The translations under genes and the position numbers were made by a program. Positions 13,288 through 21,387 of a stretch of DNA of 27,249 nt are shown piece by piece (the first letter of the stretch is position 1; each line of letters begins with the position of its first letter). The notes below the pieces were generated by a model. That model had not been told where the DNA came from and made no database searches. It saw only the letters and a program-made list of their open reading frames with translations. The DNA is from Helicobacteraceae bacterium (lineage in GTDB: Bacteria; Campylobacterota; Campylobacteria; Campylobacterales; Sulfurimonadaceae). The stretch is taken from NCBI GenBank assembly GCA_027068615.1, contig JAMOQV010000150.1:1-27249 (forward strand), read 5' to 3'.

Positions 13288-14343
13288 ATGATTACTAAAA
13301 ATATTTTTACAGATAAAAATGATTTCTTACTAGATGGTCGAGCTGATTTTTTACTGGCTTCTAGTGTTACAAAAACTTGCGAAATAGATGGTATAACACA
13401 AGCTGGTATATCTGGTCAAATACCACTCACTCCAACATTAGATGCAGAGTACATAACAAATGAGAAGATATTTTCATTAAAAGATTTAGCCAAAACAGCT
13501 GAGGGGATACCAACACCAGCTATACTAACAAGAGCTGTTCATAATCTTCACCCTTTTAGTTCTATAGAGATACTAAATCTAGGTTTAGAAGTAAAACCAC
13601 AACAAACAAATATATATGATTTTAATATCAAAGTATCTGAAAGCATCGACTGTGGTGCAGATATAGATGCAAAAGAGGTATTTATAAAAGGTATGGAATT
13701 TGGAGAAAAGTATGAGTTAAAAGGTAACTATCTTATACTAGGAGAGAGTACCCCAGCTGGAACAACAACAGCAACAGCTAGTGCTTTAGCACTTGGTTAT
13801 GATTGTCGTAATGATTTTGCTTCTAGTTTTGCAAAAGCTCCAGATGATATAAAAAACAAAACCATAGATAAAGCTCTTTCACTTATAGATGAAGATATGT
13901 CAAGATTTGAAAAACTAAGTATAGTAAGTGACAATATGCTACTTTTTTGTGCTGGTTTTTTAGTGGAAGCTTCAAGAAGATTTCATATAGTATTAGCAGG
14001 TGGAACACAAATGGCATCTTGTTTACTTATAGCTGACGCTCTAAGAGAAGATATCCTAAAAAGAGTAAAACACGAAAATATAACACTATCAACTACAAAA
14101 TGGTTAGCAAAAGATAAAAACTCAAATATAAAAAATATACTATCGCAACTAAGCTACACTCCACATGCTATATACACAGAATTTTCATTTGAAGATACTT
14201 CTATCGATATCTTAAAAAGATATGATAATGGTGATGTAAAAGAGGGTGCTGGTATGGGTGGTGCTTTAGCTTATGCATCTAAAAATGGCATCTCAAATAC
14301 TCAACTTTTAGAACAAATTGAGTACTTGATATATACTATTTAA
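13288..14343 (+). CDS. CobT-like nicotinate-nucleotide phosphoribosyltransferase family protein
   Basis: This 351-residue protein belongs to the divergent CobT group found in archaea, cyanobacteria and Campylobacterota. It has the GESTPAGTTTA loop (152-162), a central AGGTQMAS motif and the Gly-rich C-terminal EGAGMGGALAYA. Classical CobT moves phosphoribose from nicotinate mononucleotide to dimethylbenzimidazole for the lower ligand of cobalamin. The base used by this subgroup is less certain. No other cobalamin gene is nearby, so a salvage role is possible. No clear ribosome site precedes the start. It overlaps the convergent small gene by four bases (TTAA). Confidence 0.8.
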   Translation: MITKNIFTDKNDFLLDGRADFLLASSVTKTCEIDGITQAGISGQIPLTPTLDAEYITNEKIFSLKDLAKTAEGIPTPAILTRAVHNLHPFSSIEILNLGLEVKPQQTNIYDFNIKVSESIDCGADIDAKEVFIKGMEFGEKYELKGNYLILGESTPAGTTTATASALALGYDCRNDFASSFAKAPDDIKNKTIDKALSLIDEDMSRFEKLSIVSDNMLLFCAGFLVEASRRFHIVLAGGTQMASCLLIADALREDILKRVKHENITLSTTKWLAKDKNSNIKNILSQLSYTPHAIYTEFSFEDTSIDILKRYDNGDVKEGAGMGGALAYASKNGISNTQLLEQIEYLIYTI

Positions 14344-14606
14344 ACATTAAACTTATCAGAAAGATGGGTCATTAACAAAAGTTGTCCCATCCCCTCAAAA
14401 AACTTTTCTATACCCATCTCGTCAACTTTTGTTGACTTTTGTAAAGCATCTAAAAAAACAGCTTGTGAATCCTCTGATGCTTGCATATAAGTATCTATAA
14501 TATACTCTAAAGAGAGTGGATAAACACTTCCGTTTACATCAAAATCTATCTTTGAAGCTGGATTTATCCCCTCTTGTTCTAATATCTCTAAACATTTTTC
14601 TTTCAT
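14340..14606 (-). CDS. Small soluble protein of unknown function downstream of the NSS transporter
   Basis: This 88-residue, mostly helical and acidic protein has no signal peptide or membrane segment. The ATG at 14606, one base after the transporter stop, has GGGAG nine bases upstream and is preferred over the in-frame TTG at 14615. It is likely co-transcribed with the transporter. No motif is recognised; the segment EDSQAVFLDALQKSTKVDEMGIEKFFEGMG is notable only as an amphipathic helix pair. It overlaps the cobT-like gene tail-to-tail. Confidence 0.65.
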   Translation of the reverse strand: MKEKCLEILEQEGINPASKIDFDVNGSVYPLSLEYIIDTYMQASEDSQAVFLDALQKSTKVDEMGIEKFFEGMGQLLLMTHLSDKFNV

Positions 14607-14607
14607 C

Positions 14608-15945
14608 TTATACAACTCCCATTAAATTTAACATAACAATAAACATAGCTACTGGTGTTATGTATCTTAGTGAAAAATACCAAGCTTCAAAAGCAAAACC
14701 TAATTGTGGTTTTAAAACAGCTTCAACTCTTTGTTTTTCTATAACAAATCCTACAAATATAGCCATAATCAGACCACCAAAAGGTAACATTATAGCAGCT
14801 GTAATATAATCAACCCAATCAAAAAAGTTTTTATCTCCCCAAGTTAGTAGCTCTTCATATCCATCTATATTAGATAAAATTGCAACTATACCAAAAAGAT
14901 AAAAAAACAATCCCATAGAAACAGAAGCTCTAAGCCTACTCCAATTAAATCTATCTATAAAATACTGAACCATAGGTTCAACCAAAGATACAGATGATGT
15001 CAAACCTGCAAAAGCCAATGCTATAAAAAATATAACAGCAAAAAAGTTACCTAAAATACCCATCTCATAAAAAGCTGATGGTAAAGATATAAAAACAAGT
15101 CCTGGCCCTTTTGCTGGACCTGAACCATACTGATATAAAAATGTAAAAAGCATAAGCCCGGCAACTATAGCTATAGTTGTATCTAAAAATACAACCCAAA
15201 AAGCATTTTTAACAAGGTTTGAGTTTTTTTCCATAGAAGCTGAATATGTCATAATAGCACCCATACCTAAAGATAGTGTAAAAAAAGCATGACCTACAGC
15301 TGTTACAAAAGCTTCAGAATTTATCTTAGACCAATCAGGACTAAACATAAACTCAACAGCTTTTGAAAAACTATCTAAAGTCGTAGCATATATAAACATA
15401 CCTAAGAGTATAAGTATAAGTGTTGGCATCAAGTAAAAATTCAATCTCTCAATCCCACTTTTTATACCTTTTGTTAAAACATAAGTTATCCATAAAAAAG
15501 CAACACTATGATAAAAAAGTTGTGTTAAAAAATCACTATGTAACATAGTTGTAAAAGTAAGTTCTGCCTCTTTTACAGAACTAGGTAGATATATAAGTGA
15601 ACTCACTATATAGTTAAATATCCACCCAATAACTACAGAATAAAAAATCATTATAAAAAGACCAGCTAAACCTTGAAAACCACCTAGTTTCCAAAGATTC
15701 TTATTTTTTGGAGCTAACTCCTCAAATGATGTTACACCATCTTTTCTACCCATATAACCTATAAACATCTCAGCTATCATTATAGAAAAACCTATAAGAA
15801 GAACTGTAAAAAGATAAACAAGTACAAAAGCTCCACCACCATATTCACCTGTTATATATGGAAATTTCCATATATTTCCCAGCCCTACTGCACTTCCAGC
15901 TGCTGCTAAAATAAAACCCAACCTACTAAATCTTGCTATTTTCAT
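14608..15945 (-). CDS. Neurotransmitter:sodium symporter (NSS/LeuT) family transporter
   Basis: This 445-residue inner-membrane protein has the LeuT-type first helix AAAGSAVGLGNIWKFPY (14-30), whose unwound centre binds Na+ and substrate, and about 11-12 membrane helices. The length fits bacterial NSS members of the 11-12 helix type. Substrate is probably an amino acid such as tryptophan, tyrosine or leucine, but this cannot be read from the sequence. The ribosome site is AAGGGA about ten bases before the ATG. Its promoter is divergent from the tRNA promoter. Confidence 0.92.
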   Translation of the reverse strand: MKIARFSRLGFILAAAGSAVGLGNIWKFPYITGEYGGGAFVLVYLFTVLLIGFSIMIAEMFIGYMGRKDGVTSFEELAPKNKNLWKLGGFQGLAGLFIMIFYSVVIGWIFNYIVSSLIYLPSSVKEAELTFTTMLHSDFLTQLFYHSVAFLWITYVLTKGIKSGIERLNFYLMPTLILILLGMFIYATTLDSFSKAVEFMFSPDWSKINSEAFVTAVGHAFFTLSLGMGAIMTYSASMEKNSNLVKNAFWVVFLDTTIAIVAGLMLFTFLYQYGSGPAKGPGLVFISLPSAFYEMGILGNFFAVIFFIALAFAGLTSSVSLVEPMVQYFIDRFNWSRLRASVSMGLFFYLFGIVAILSNIDGYEELLTWGDKNFFDWVDYITAAIMLPFGGLIMAIFVGFVIEKQRVEAVLKPQLGFAFEAWYFSLRYITPVAMFIVMLNLMGVV

Positions 15946-15969
15946 ATAGTTTTATCCCTTTTTTGAGTA

Positions 15970-15978
15970 ATTATATCA
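15970..15978 (-). promoter_or_regulatory. Extended -10 promoter of the NSS transporter
   Basis: TGATATAAT on the minus strand inside TTTTTGATATAAT, the same string seen at 9412 and 17929. The start would be about 18 bases before the ATG. Confidence 0.6.
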
Positions 15979-16005
15979 AAAATTTAAAAATTTTGTAAAA
16001 AACTA

Positions 16006-16034
16006 TTGACATTAATTAAATTATTTACTATAAT
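16006..16034 (+). promoter_or_regulatory. Full-consensus sigma70 promoter of the tRNA cluster
   Basis: TTGACA (16006-16011), exactly 17 bases, then TATAAT (16029-16034). Both hexamers match the consensus perfectly. The start would be near 16041, about 37 bases before tRNA-Pro. Such a -35 is unusual in this window. Confidence 0.85.
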
Positions 16035-16077
16035 TTCAACTCATTAATCGGATGTATGTTTGGTTTTTGAAATAGGT

Positions 16078-16155
16078 CGGGGTGTAGCTCAGTATGGTTA
16101 GAGTACTTGGTTTGGGACCAAGGGGCCGAAGGTTCGAGTCCTTTCACCCCGACCA
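16078..16155 (+). tRNA. tRNA-Pro (UGG)
   Basis: The acceptor stem CGGGGTG pairs with CACCCCG. The anticodon stem CTTGG/CCAAG closes the loop TTTGGGA, giving anticodon UGG. The T arm contains GGTTCGAGTCC. A discriminator A and CCA are encoded. Confidence 0.96.
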
Positions 16156-16186
16156 TCTTTTTTTTATTTCTCAAAAAAAACATTAT

Positions 16187-16264
16187 GGTGGGATTAGCTC
16201 AGTTGGTTAGAGCACTGGTTTGTGGTGCCGGGTGTCGCGGGTTCGAATCCCGTATCCCACCCCA
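16187..16264 (+). tRNA. tRNA-His (GUG)
   Basis: GTGGGAT pairs with ATCCCAC. The extra G before position 1 (16187) faces C at the discriminator position, the identity feature of tRNA-His. The loop TTGTGGT gives anticodon GUG. CCA is encoded. Confidence 0.96.
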
Positions 16265-16300
16265 GTTTTTGAAAATAAAAAAATATTAATAATTTTAGTA

Positions 16301-16377
16301 GCGTCCGTGGCTCAACTGGATAGAGTTTCGGATTTCGGCTCCGAGGGTTATAGGTTCGAATCCTATCGGGCGTACCA
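16301..16377 (+). tRNA. tRNA-Arg (UCG)
   Basis: GCGTCCG pairs with CGGGCGT (two G-U pairs). The anticodon stem TCGGA/TCCGA closes loop TTTCGGC, anticodon UCG, reading CGA/CGG. CCA is encoded. The D stem has one G-U pair. Confidence 0.94.
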
Positions 16378-16398
16378 CTTTTGTTAATCTTTATATAT

Positions 16399-16475
<77 letters not shown>

Positions 16476-16505
16476 CTTTCTTAATTTAAAATTAAAAGTC
16501 ACATT

Positions 16506-16946
16506 ATGGATATAATTCTTCTTATAAAATCAGCTATTGTTTTAACTGTAATTCTATTTATACTTATATACTTTTTATTTAAAAAACCAACCAAAAAGAA
16601 AAAAAAATCTAAAAAAATCAATAAACAAAAATCTAAAAAACCAATTGATTTAAAATCTCTAAGTGCTATTATAAAAAATCCAAATACAGATACAAATACA
16701 CTAGAAGAAACTCTAAATAAAATACTAAAATACCATGGAAATATACCAGCCAAAATAGGAACAAATAACCATCCAAACTTTATAATGTATGAAGATATTG
16801 TATTTGCTATATGCAGACATCCAAATACAAAATCAAAACTTATAACAAAGTTCACTTCTGAACTTGAAAAAAGAAATGAATCTTACAAAGGGCAAATAAA
16901 TGATGCTCTTACTAGAGGTTTAAATTCAAGAGCATTTTTAAACTAG
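16506..16946 (+). CDS. Single-pass membrane protein with Lys-rich juxtamembrane segment, unknown function
   Basis: This 146-residue protein has one N-terminal membrane helix (about 4-25), then a very basic stretch (KKPTKKKKKSKK, from residue 27). A soluble domain of about 100 residues follows (LSAIIKNPNTDTNTLEETLNKILKY and a later CRHPNTKSKLI). The two NPNTDTNTL / HPNTKSKLI segments look like a weak internal repeat of a helix-turn unit. It has no Shine-Dalgarno and begins 30 bases after the last tRNA, so read-through from the tRNA promoter is possible. It overlaps the DUF481 gene by four bases (CTAG). Confidence 0.7.
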   Translation: MDIILLIKSAIVLTVILFILIYFLFKKPTKKKKKSKKINKQKSKKPIDLKSLSAIIKNPNTDTNTLEETLNKILKYHGNIPAKIGTNNHPNFIMYEDIVFAICRHPNTKSKLITKFTSELEKRNESYKGQINDALTRGLNSRAFLN

Positions 16947-17743
16947 TAATCTATTATAAGATTTATAGTTAATGTATCATCATTATGAACTTTATCTTCT
17001 GCTAGTAAGCTTACATAATCATATTTATAACTTAAACCTGCTGAAAAGATTTCAGACAATTTAGTACTTAATGATGATTTTAAATATACGAAATAGTTTT
17101 TATTGTCCTGTACTTCTGTTCTGTATGATATTGTTTGTTTAAAAGTAAGGTTTTTTAGTATATTATAATCATATAGCAATTTACTTCTAAATGATAAATA
17201 ATTTCTTGTTGTTTCTATCTTATCTTGAGAAAACAGCATATTTGCATTTAGTTTTAAATTTTGTTTAGTATCTTCTATAAGTTTGTAAGATAAACCAGGA
17301 CCAGTATAAAATTGGTAATCATAAGTGGAAAATTCATCATCTCTATAGCCAATAATATAATCTAAAGATACATTTGATGTAAGATCGTAATTATACTCCA
17401 ATTCTAAAAGATATTTATTTTTAGACTTTATACCTTTATCTTCTGCATATTGAGCATCTATATGAAACTTTGCAATATGCTTACCCCAATTTTTCTTTAT
17501 CTCTACATCCAAGTTAAAGGTATCTGTATCTGTATTTCCACCAGTTTTTATATAACCAAATTCAGTATGAGTTATGAATACATTTTTTTTCTTTTTTTTT
17601 GGAAGTTTTGATTTTAATAATTTTATTTTTTCATCAAGTAGTTTTCTTTCTTTTAAAGCATCTTGTAGTTCTTGTTCTATTATCGAATCAGATAATGCAA
17701 ATAATGGTGTTATCAAAAATATATATATAAATAATTTATTCAT
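16943..17743 (-). CDS. DUF481-type outer membrane beta-barrel protein
   Basis: This 266-residue protein has a signal peptide (MNKLFIYIFLITPLFALS), then a short coiled coil (20-48) ending in a Lys run (KLPKKKKKN). A barrel of alternating strands follows, beginning THTEFGYIKTGGNTDTDTFNLD, the GNTDT signature of the YdiY/DUF481 group, and it ends in an aromatic (LIIDY). Function is unknown across the family; some members are tied to salt or pH stress. The coiled coil before the barrel is an extra that could sit in the periplasm. Confidence 0.8.
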   Translation of the reverse strand: MNKLFIYIFLITPLFALSDSIIEQELQDALKERKLLDEKIKLLKSKLPKKKKKNVFITHTEFGYIKTGGNTDTDTFNLDVEIKKNWGKHIAKFHIDAQYAEDKGIKSKNKYLLELEYNYDLTSNVSLDYIIGYRDDEFSTYDYQFYTGPGLSYKLIEDTKQNLKLNANMLFSQDKIETTRNYLSFRSKLLYDYNILKNLTFKQTISYRTEVQDNKNYFVYLKSSLSTKLSEIFSAGLSYKYDYVSLLAEDKVHNDDTLTINLIIDY

Positions 17744-17775
17744 AAAAGCTTTCTTAGTTAAAAATTTAAAAGTGG

Positions 17776-17781
17776 ATTATA
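17776..17781 (-). promoter_or_regulatory. -10 box of the DUF481 gene
   Basis: TATAAT on the minus strand (TTGTATAATCC), 33 bases before the ATG, just downstream of the SRP RNA gene. Confidence 0.45.
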
Positions 17782-17803
17782 CAATAATTTTATATTATGT
17801 AGA

Positions 17804-17905
17804 AGGTGCCTCTCCAGATACCTGCGGCACATGACAAGTTGAGTCGTGCTGCTGTATTCCTACCCTGACACAGTATCTCAAAATACCATTGCACAGGTCT
17901 AAAGA
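17804..17905 (-). ncRNA. ffs: 4.5S / small bacterial SRP RNA
   Basis: On the minus strand the apical SRP motif is clear: GTGTCAGGGTA, a GGAA tetraloop (17857-17860), then TACAGCAGCAC. The CAG/AGCA symmetric internal loop needed to bind Ffh is present. Outer pairs include AGATAC (17878-17873) with GTATCT (17821-17816), and GTGC (17894-17891) with GCAC (17809-17806). It forms the signal recognition particle with Ffh, directing membrane proteins to FtsY and SecYEG. The ends are estimated from the -10 position and the outermost pairs. The 3' end lacks a strong terminator and may be processed. Confidence 0.85.
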
Positions 17906-17914
17906 AGCAATGAA

Positions 17915-17920
17915 ATTATA
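17915..17920 (-). promoter_or_regulatory. -10 box of the SRP RNA gene
   Basis: TATAAT on the minus strand (GGTTATAATTTC). It lies back-to-back with the plus-strand promoter at 17933-17941. Confidence 0.6.
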
Positions 17921-17932
17921 ACCAACTTTTTT

Positions 17933-17941
17933 TGATATAAT
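17933..17941 (+). promoter_or_regulatory. Extended -10 of a predicted leaderless message
   Basis: TGATATAAT after a T run; the box ends six bases before the ATG at 17948, so the predicted +1 is the A of the start codon. Confidence 0.6.
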
Positions 17942-17947
17942 CTTAAA

Positions 17948-18409
17948 ATGATTTATATTTTAACAGCATTAAAAGCAGAGGCTCAAGCTTTTGTAGATAA
18001 ATACAAACTAAAACAGTATAAAAATGAAGATATTGAGGTTATCATAACAGGTATAGGTGCAGATACTATGTCTAAAAAAACTTCACAAACTTTAAAAAAA
18101 CTCTCTAAAGATGATATCGTTATAAATGTAGGTATATGTGGTGCTAGTAAAAACTACAATATAGGTGAACTCATAGATGCAAGATACATAGATATAACTT
18201 GTATAGATTATGAGATGACAAAAGATATATATGATGTGGTTGATATGGAAAGTGCTGGTTTTTTAGAAGCTACTAATGGGTTTAAAAATAGCTTTATTTT
18301 TAAAGTTGTAAGTGATCATTTTGAGCCTCAAACAGTTAGTAAAGATATGGCTAAAAAGCTTATATTTAATCAAATAGATGAGATTATGAAAAGGGTAAAA
18401 AATGGATAG
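17948..18409 (+). CDS. Shortened nucleosidase / purine nucleoside phosphorylase-family protein
   Basis: This 153-residue protein has the core marks of the MTA/SAH nucleosidase fold. They are a start strand with Glu11 (ALKAEAQAF), NVGICGAS (60-67), VDMESAG (98-104, with Met100-Glu101 of the ribose-binding MEG-type motif) and a VVSDHFEP end (Asp123). These match the catalytic Glu, ribose-binding Glu and catalytic Asp of MTAN. The chain is about 75 residues shorter than MTAN because the segment between about residues 80 and 98 is cut down, removing most of the base-binding region. It may act on a different nucleoside or need a partner. No Shine-Dalgarno: likely leaderless. It overlaps the SDR by eight bases. 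Confidence 0.7.
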   Translation: MIYILTALKAEAQAFVDKYKLKQYKNEDIEVIITGIGADTMSKKTSQTLKKLSKDDIVINVGICGASKNYNIGELIDARYIDITCIDYEMTKDIYDVVDMESAGFLEATNGFKNSFIFKVVSDHFEPQTVSKDMAKKLIFNQIDEIMKRVKNG

Positions 18410-19106
18410 ATTGGCAGTTGTTACAGGTGCTAGTAGTGGCATCGGATATGCCACAACTTTAAGACTTTTAAAACTTGGTTATAGAGTTATAGGCATCAGC
18501 CGTAATATAGAGGATGATTATTTTAATAGTTCTAATTTTCAAGCTTTAAAAGCAGATTTAAAAGATAAAAAAGATATAGATATACTTTCAAAAGAATTAA
18601 AAGGTAAAAATATATCTATACTGATAAATTCTGCTGGTTTTGGTAGGTTTGAACCACACGAGGAGTTGAGCCATAAAACCATAATAGATATGGTCTTTCT
18701 AAACTTAACAGCCCCTATGCTTTTAACAAATATACTTTTAAGAGAATTAAAAAAAAATGATGGCTATCTTATAAACATAAATAGTATAGAAGCCTTACGA
18801 GCTAGTAAATTTGCTGGAGTTTATAGTGCTACAAAAGCTGGTCTAAAAGCTTTTACAGATGCTATTTTTGAAGAAAGTCGCAAATCAAACTTAAGTGTTA
18901 CAAATATAAATCCAGATATGACTGAAAGTAATTTTTATGATACTTTACGATTTGAAACAAGTAAAAAAGAGGATGAAAAACTTTTAGCTACTGATATAGC
19001 AGATGCGATAGAACATATACTTAGTATGAGAAAAGGTGCAGTTGTAAGTGAATACACCATCAGAAGTTTAAAATTTGGTATTTGTAAAAAGGTAGCACCT
19101 AAATAG
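18402..19106 (+). CDS. Short-chain dehydrogenase/reductase
   Basis: This 234-residue classical SDR has the NAD(P) motif TGASSGIG (8-15), NSAG (76-79), and catalytic Ser128 with Tyr141-x-x-x-Lys145. An Arg at position 34 after the second strand (GISRN) hints at NADPH. Substrate is unknown; overall form resembles small cytosolic oxidoreductases of broad specificity. It starts within the end of the nucleosidase gene and forms a two-gene operon with it. The last codons lie in the terminator at 19086-19118. Confidence 0.9.
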   Translation: MDRLAVVTGASSGIGYATTLRLLKLGYRVIGISRNIEDDYFNSSNFQALKADLKDKKDIDILSKELKGKNISILINSAGFGRFEPHEELSHKTIIDMVFLNLTAPMLLTNILLRELKKNDGYLININSIEALRASKFAGVYSATKAGLKAFTDAIFEESRKSNLSVTNINPDMTESNFYDTLRFETSKKEDEKLLATDIADAIEHILSMRKGAVVSEYTIRSLKFGICKKVAPK

Positions 19107-19118
19107 GTACACCTTTTT
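19086..19118. terminator. Bidirectional terminator between the SDR and infA
   Basis: AAAAAGGT and ACCTTTTT form an eight-base-pair outer stem. Inside it ACCT-AAAT-AGGT forms a second stem, with a 3x2 internal loop. A and T arms serve both directions. It overlaps the end of the SDR gene and lies two bases beyond the infA stop. Confidence 0.75.
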
Positions 19119-19119
19119 A

Positions 19120-19338
19120 TTATTTGTATCTATAAGTGATACGACCTTTATCAAGTGAATAAGGAGTAAGTTCTAGTTTTACTTTATCACCTGGTAGTAT
19201 CTTGATATAGTGCATACGCATTTTACCTGCAATATGACAAAGAATTATATGTCCATTTGGTAATTCAACACGAAATGTTGCATTTGGTAATGCCTCAATA
19301 ATCTTGCCATCAACTTCTATAACATCAGCTTTAGCCAT
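19120..19338 (-). CDS. infA: Translation initiation factor IF-1
   Basis: This 72-residue protein is one S1/OB domain: MAKADVIEVDGKIIEALPNA at the start, then NGHIILCHIAGKMRMHYIKI and GDKVKLELTPYSLDKGRITYRYK, all family hallmarks. It binds the 30S A site with IF-2 and IF-3. The ribosome site AAGGA is about eight bases from the ATG. It is the last gene of this ribosomal operon. The usual followers (rpmJ, rpsM, rpsK, rpsD, rpoA, rplQ) are not here. Confidence 0.97.
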   Translation of the reverse strand: MAKADVIEVDGKIIEALPNATFRVELPNGHIILCHIAGKMRMHYIKILPGDKVKLELTPYSLDKGRITYRYK

Positions 19339-19361
19339 TTATAAGTCCTTTAAGTTTCTCT

Positions 19362-20120
19362 CTAAGCAAGAGATAATATTTCAGCTTTACCATTGACAAT
19401 AGCAACGGTATGCTCATAATGTGAACCGTGTAATCTATCGGCACTAACAACATCCCATTTATTTTCTAAAATAACTGGTTCTTCCTCTTTTTGACATATC
19501 ATAGGTTCTAAACAAAAAACCATTCCGTTTTTTATCTTAGGACCGGCTTTTGGACTTTTGCCTTCAAGGTAGTTTGGAATCTCTGGTTCTTCATGGGGTT
19601 TTCTACCAATCCCATGACCACAAAAATTATATAATGGAACAAAACCACGAGACCTTATAGAGTTTTCTAAAACTAAAGAAAGCTCCTTAAACCTCATACC
19701 TTGTTTGATGCTGTCAATTGCCTCATAAAGAGTATCTTTAGCACAAGCGATTAACTTCTCATCTTCACTACTAATCTCTCCCACCCCAACTGTTATAGCT
19801 GCATCACCAAACCAACCATCTAACTCAGTACCTATATCATAACCAATTACATCACCCTCTTGGAGCTTATAATCAGTAGGGATACCATGAATAATAACTT
19901 GGTTAAGTGAACAGCAAACAGCAGAAGGAAATCCATAAAGACCTTTAAACGATGGTTTAGCTCCCTGACTTCTAATGTAGTCTTCAGCCATAGCATCAAG
20001 TTCTTTTAAACTCATTCCAACTTTTGTGTTTTTTCGTAGTAGTTCCAATGCTCCACCAACAATTTTGTTGGCAGAACGAAGTTTTTCTATCTCTTTAGGT
20101 TTTCTAAGTGCAATAGCCAT
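19362..20120 (-). CDS. map: Methionine aminopeptidase, type I
   Basis: This 252-residue metalloprotease removes the initiator Met from new proteins. Metal ligands Asp95, Asp106, His169, Glu205 and Glu236 and the catalytic His78 are all present in expected contexts (IIHGI, YDIGTELDGWFGDAA, GHGIGRKPHEEP, CLEPM, HYEHT). It has no N-terminal extension, as in type Ia. It starts two bases after secY. Confidence 0.97.
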   Translation of the reverse strand: MAIALRKPKEIEKLRSANKIVGGALELLRKNTKVGMSLKELDAMAEDYIRSQGAKPSFKGLYGFPSAVCCSLNQVIIHGIPTDYKLQEGDVIGYDIGTELDGWFGDAAITVGVGEISSEDEKLIACAKDTLYEAIDSIKQGMRFKELSLVLENSIRSRGFVPLYNFCGHGIGRKPHEEPEIPNYLEGKSPKAGPKIKNGMVFCLEPMICQKEEEPVILENKWDVVSADRLHGSHYEHTVAIVNGKAEILSLA

Positions 20121-20122
20121 TG

Positions 20123-21385
20123 CTATAAACCAACCGCACTTAGAGTTTCGTATTTACTCATATAAACTTGAGCCTCTATCTTTCTCATAGTATCAAGTGC
20201 AACTTGAACAACAATTAAAACAGCTGTACCACCAAAGAAAAATGGTACACCCATACCTTTTATAATCATAAATGGTAAAGTAGCTACAAGTCCTAAATAC
20301 AATGCACCAGTAACAGTAAGTCTTGAAGCAGTTTCATTTAAAAACTCCATAGTTGCCTTACCAGTACGGATACCTGGAATAAATCCACCTTGTCTTTTTA
20401 AATTATCTGCAATATCTTTTGCATTGAAAGTTATAGATGCATAGAAAAATGCAAAGAATATAACAAATACAAAAGTTAAAAAGTTAAAAAAGTAAGAGTT
20501 TGGATTTAAAAAGTCTGCTATCGCTTGAACAGTAGGGTTTGTACTGCTTGAAAGCACAGTCATAGGAAACATCAATATAGCAGATGCAAAGATAACTGGA
20601 ATAACACCAGCTAAATTTAATTTGATAGGGATATAGTTCATCACTCTTTTGTTTTGGTTTTGCATCATAGTCTTTTTTGCATAAGTTACAGGGATACGAC
20701 GTTCACCTAACTCAACATAGATAATGATACCAACAGTACCAATAACAAGCAATAATATACCAATAACAGTGATAAAACTCATAGCACCAGTATTTACCAT
20801 AGTTATAGTTTGACCTATCGCTCTAGGTATAGCTGAAACAATACCAGCAAAGATAATAAGAGATATACCATTACCAATACCACTTTGAGTTATCTGCTCA
20901 CCAATCCACATAAGAAGCATAGTTCCAGCAAGCATAGATATAGCAGCAAGAAGTATAAATGTATTATGGTCAGCTAAAATAGCACTATTTCCACTAGGTC
21001 CTGTTAAACTTTGAAGTCCAACACTTACACCAATAGCTTGAATAATAGTAATAACAATAGTAGCATAACGGATAATTTGCATATATTTCACCATACCATC
21101 ACGCTCTTTTTTCATTTGACCTAGTGGTGCAAAAGTTGCAGCAAGAAGTTCCATAATAATTGAAGCAGTGATATAAGGCATAATACCAAGAGAGATAATA
21201 GACATTCTTTGAACAGCATTTCCACTGAACATATTAAACAGTCCTAATGCATCTGATTGATGAGAATCAAAAAATGATGCTATAACAGCAGTATCTACGC
21301 CTGGAACTGGCACATAAGCCAGCAGGCGATAGATGAATAAAAACCCGATTGTAATAAGTATCTTATTAACTAGATTTTTATTCAC
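20123..21385 (-). CDS. secY: Preprotein translocase subunit SecY
   Basis: This 420-residue protein has ten predicted membrane helices. It starts MNKNLVNKILITIGFLFIYR and has the plug/pore region PGVDT and the cytoplasmic loop RRIPVTYAKK (about 228-237) that contacts SecA and the ribosome. It is the pore of the Sec translocon in the inner membrane. It lies in its usual place after rplO. Confidence 0.97.
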   Translation of the reverse strand: MNKNLVNKILITIGFLFIYRLLAYVPVPGVDTAVIASFFDSHQSDALGLFNMFSGNAVQRMSIISLGIMPYITASIIMELLAATFAPLGQMKKERDGMVKYMQIIRYATIVITIIQAIGVSVGLQSLTGPSGNSAILADHNTFILLAAISMLAGTMLLMWIGEQITQSGIGNGISLIIFAGIVSAIPRAIGQTITMVNTGAMSFITVIGILLLVIGTVGIIIYVELGERRIPVTYAKKTMMQNQNKRVMNYIPIKLNLAGVIPVIFASAILMFPMTVLSSSTNPTVQAIADFLNPNSYFFNFLTFVFVIFFAFFYASITFNAKDIADNLKRQGGFIPGIRTGKATMEFLNETASRLTVTGALYLGLVATLPFMIIKGMGVPFFFGGTAVLIVVQVALDTMRKIEAQVYMSKYETLSAVGL

Positions 21386-21387
21386 TT

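Noticed and set aside
16107..16289. Plus-strand 60-residue open frame across the tRNA-Pro and tRNA-His genes
   Set aside because: It lies wholly over two well-formed tRNA genes and their spacer; the repeated GSSPFT/RGFESRIP segments are the usual translation of tRNA T arms.
16499..16855. Minus-strand 118-residue hydrophobic frame
   Set aside because: It is a shadow of the 16506-16946 gene; its hydrophobic look comes from Lys/Asn-rich codons read backwards.
17574..17834. Plus-strand 86-residue open frame with a run of Phe
   Set aside because: It is antisense to the start of the DUF481 gene (its Lys codons give the Phe run) and runs into the SRP RNA gene.
17948..18409. Suspected frameshifted or truncated nucleosidase pseudogene
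   Set aside because: Both N- and C-terminal motifs are in one frame with catalytic residues kept, and it is translationally linked to the SDR. A damaged gene would not keep both ends.
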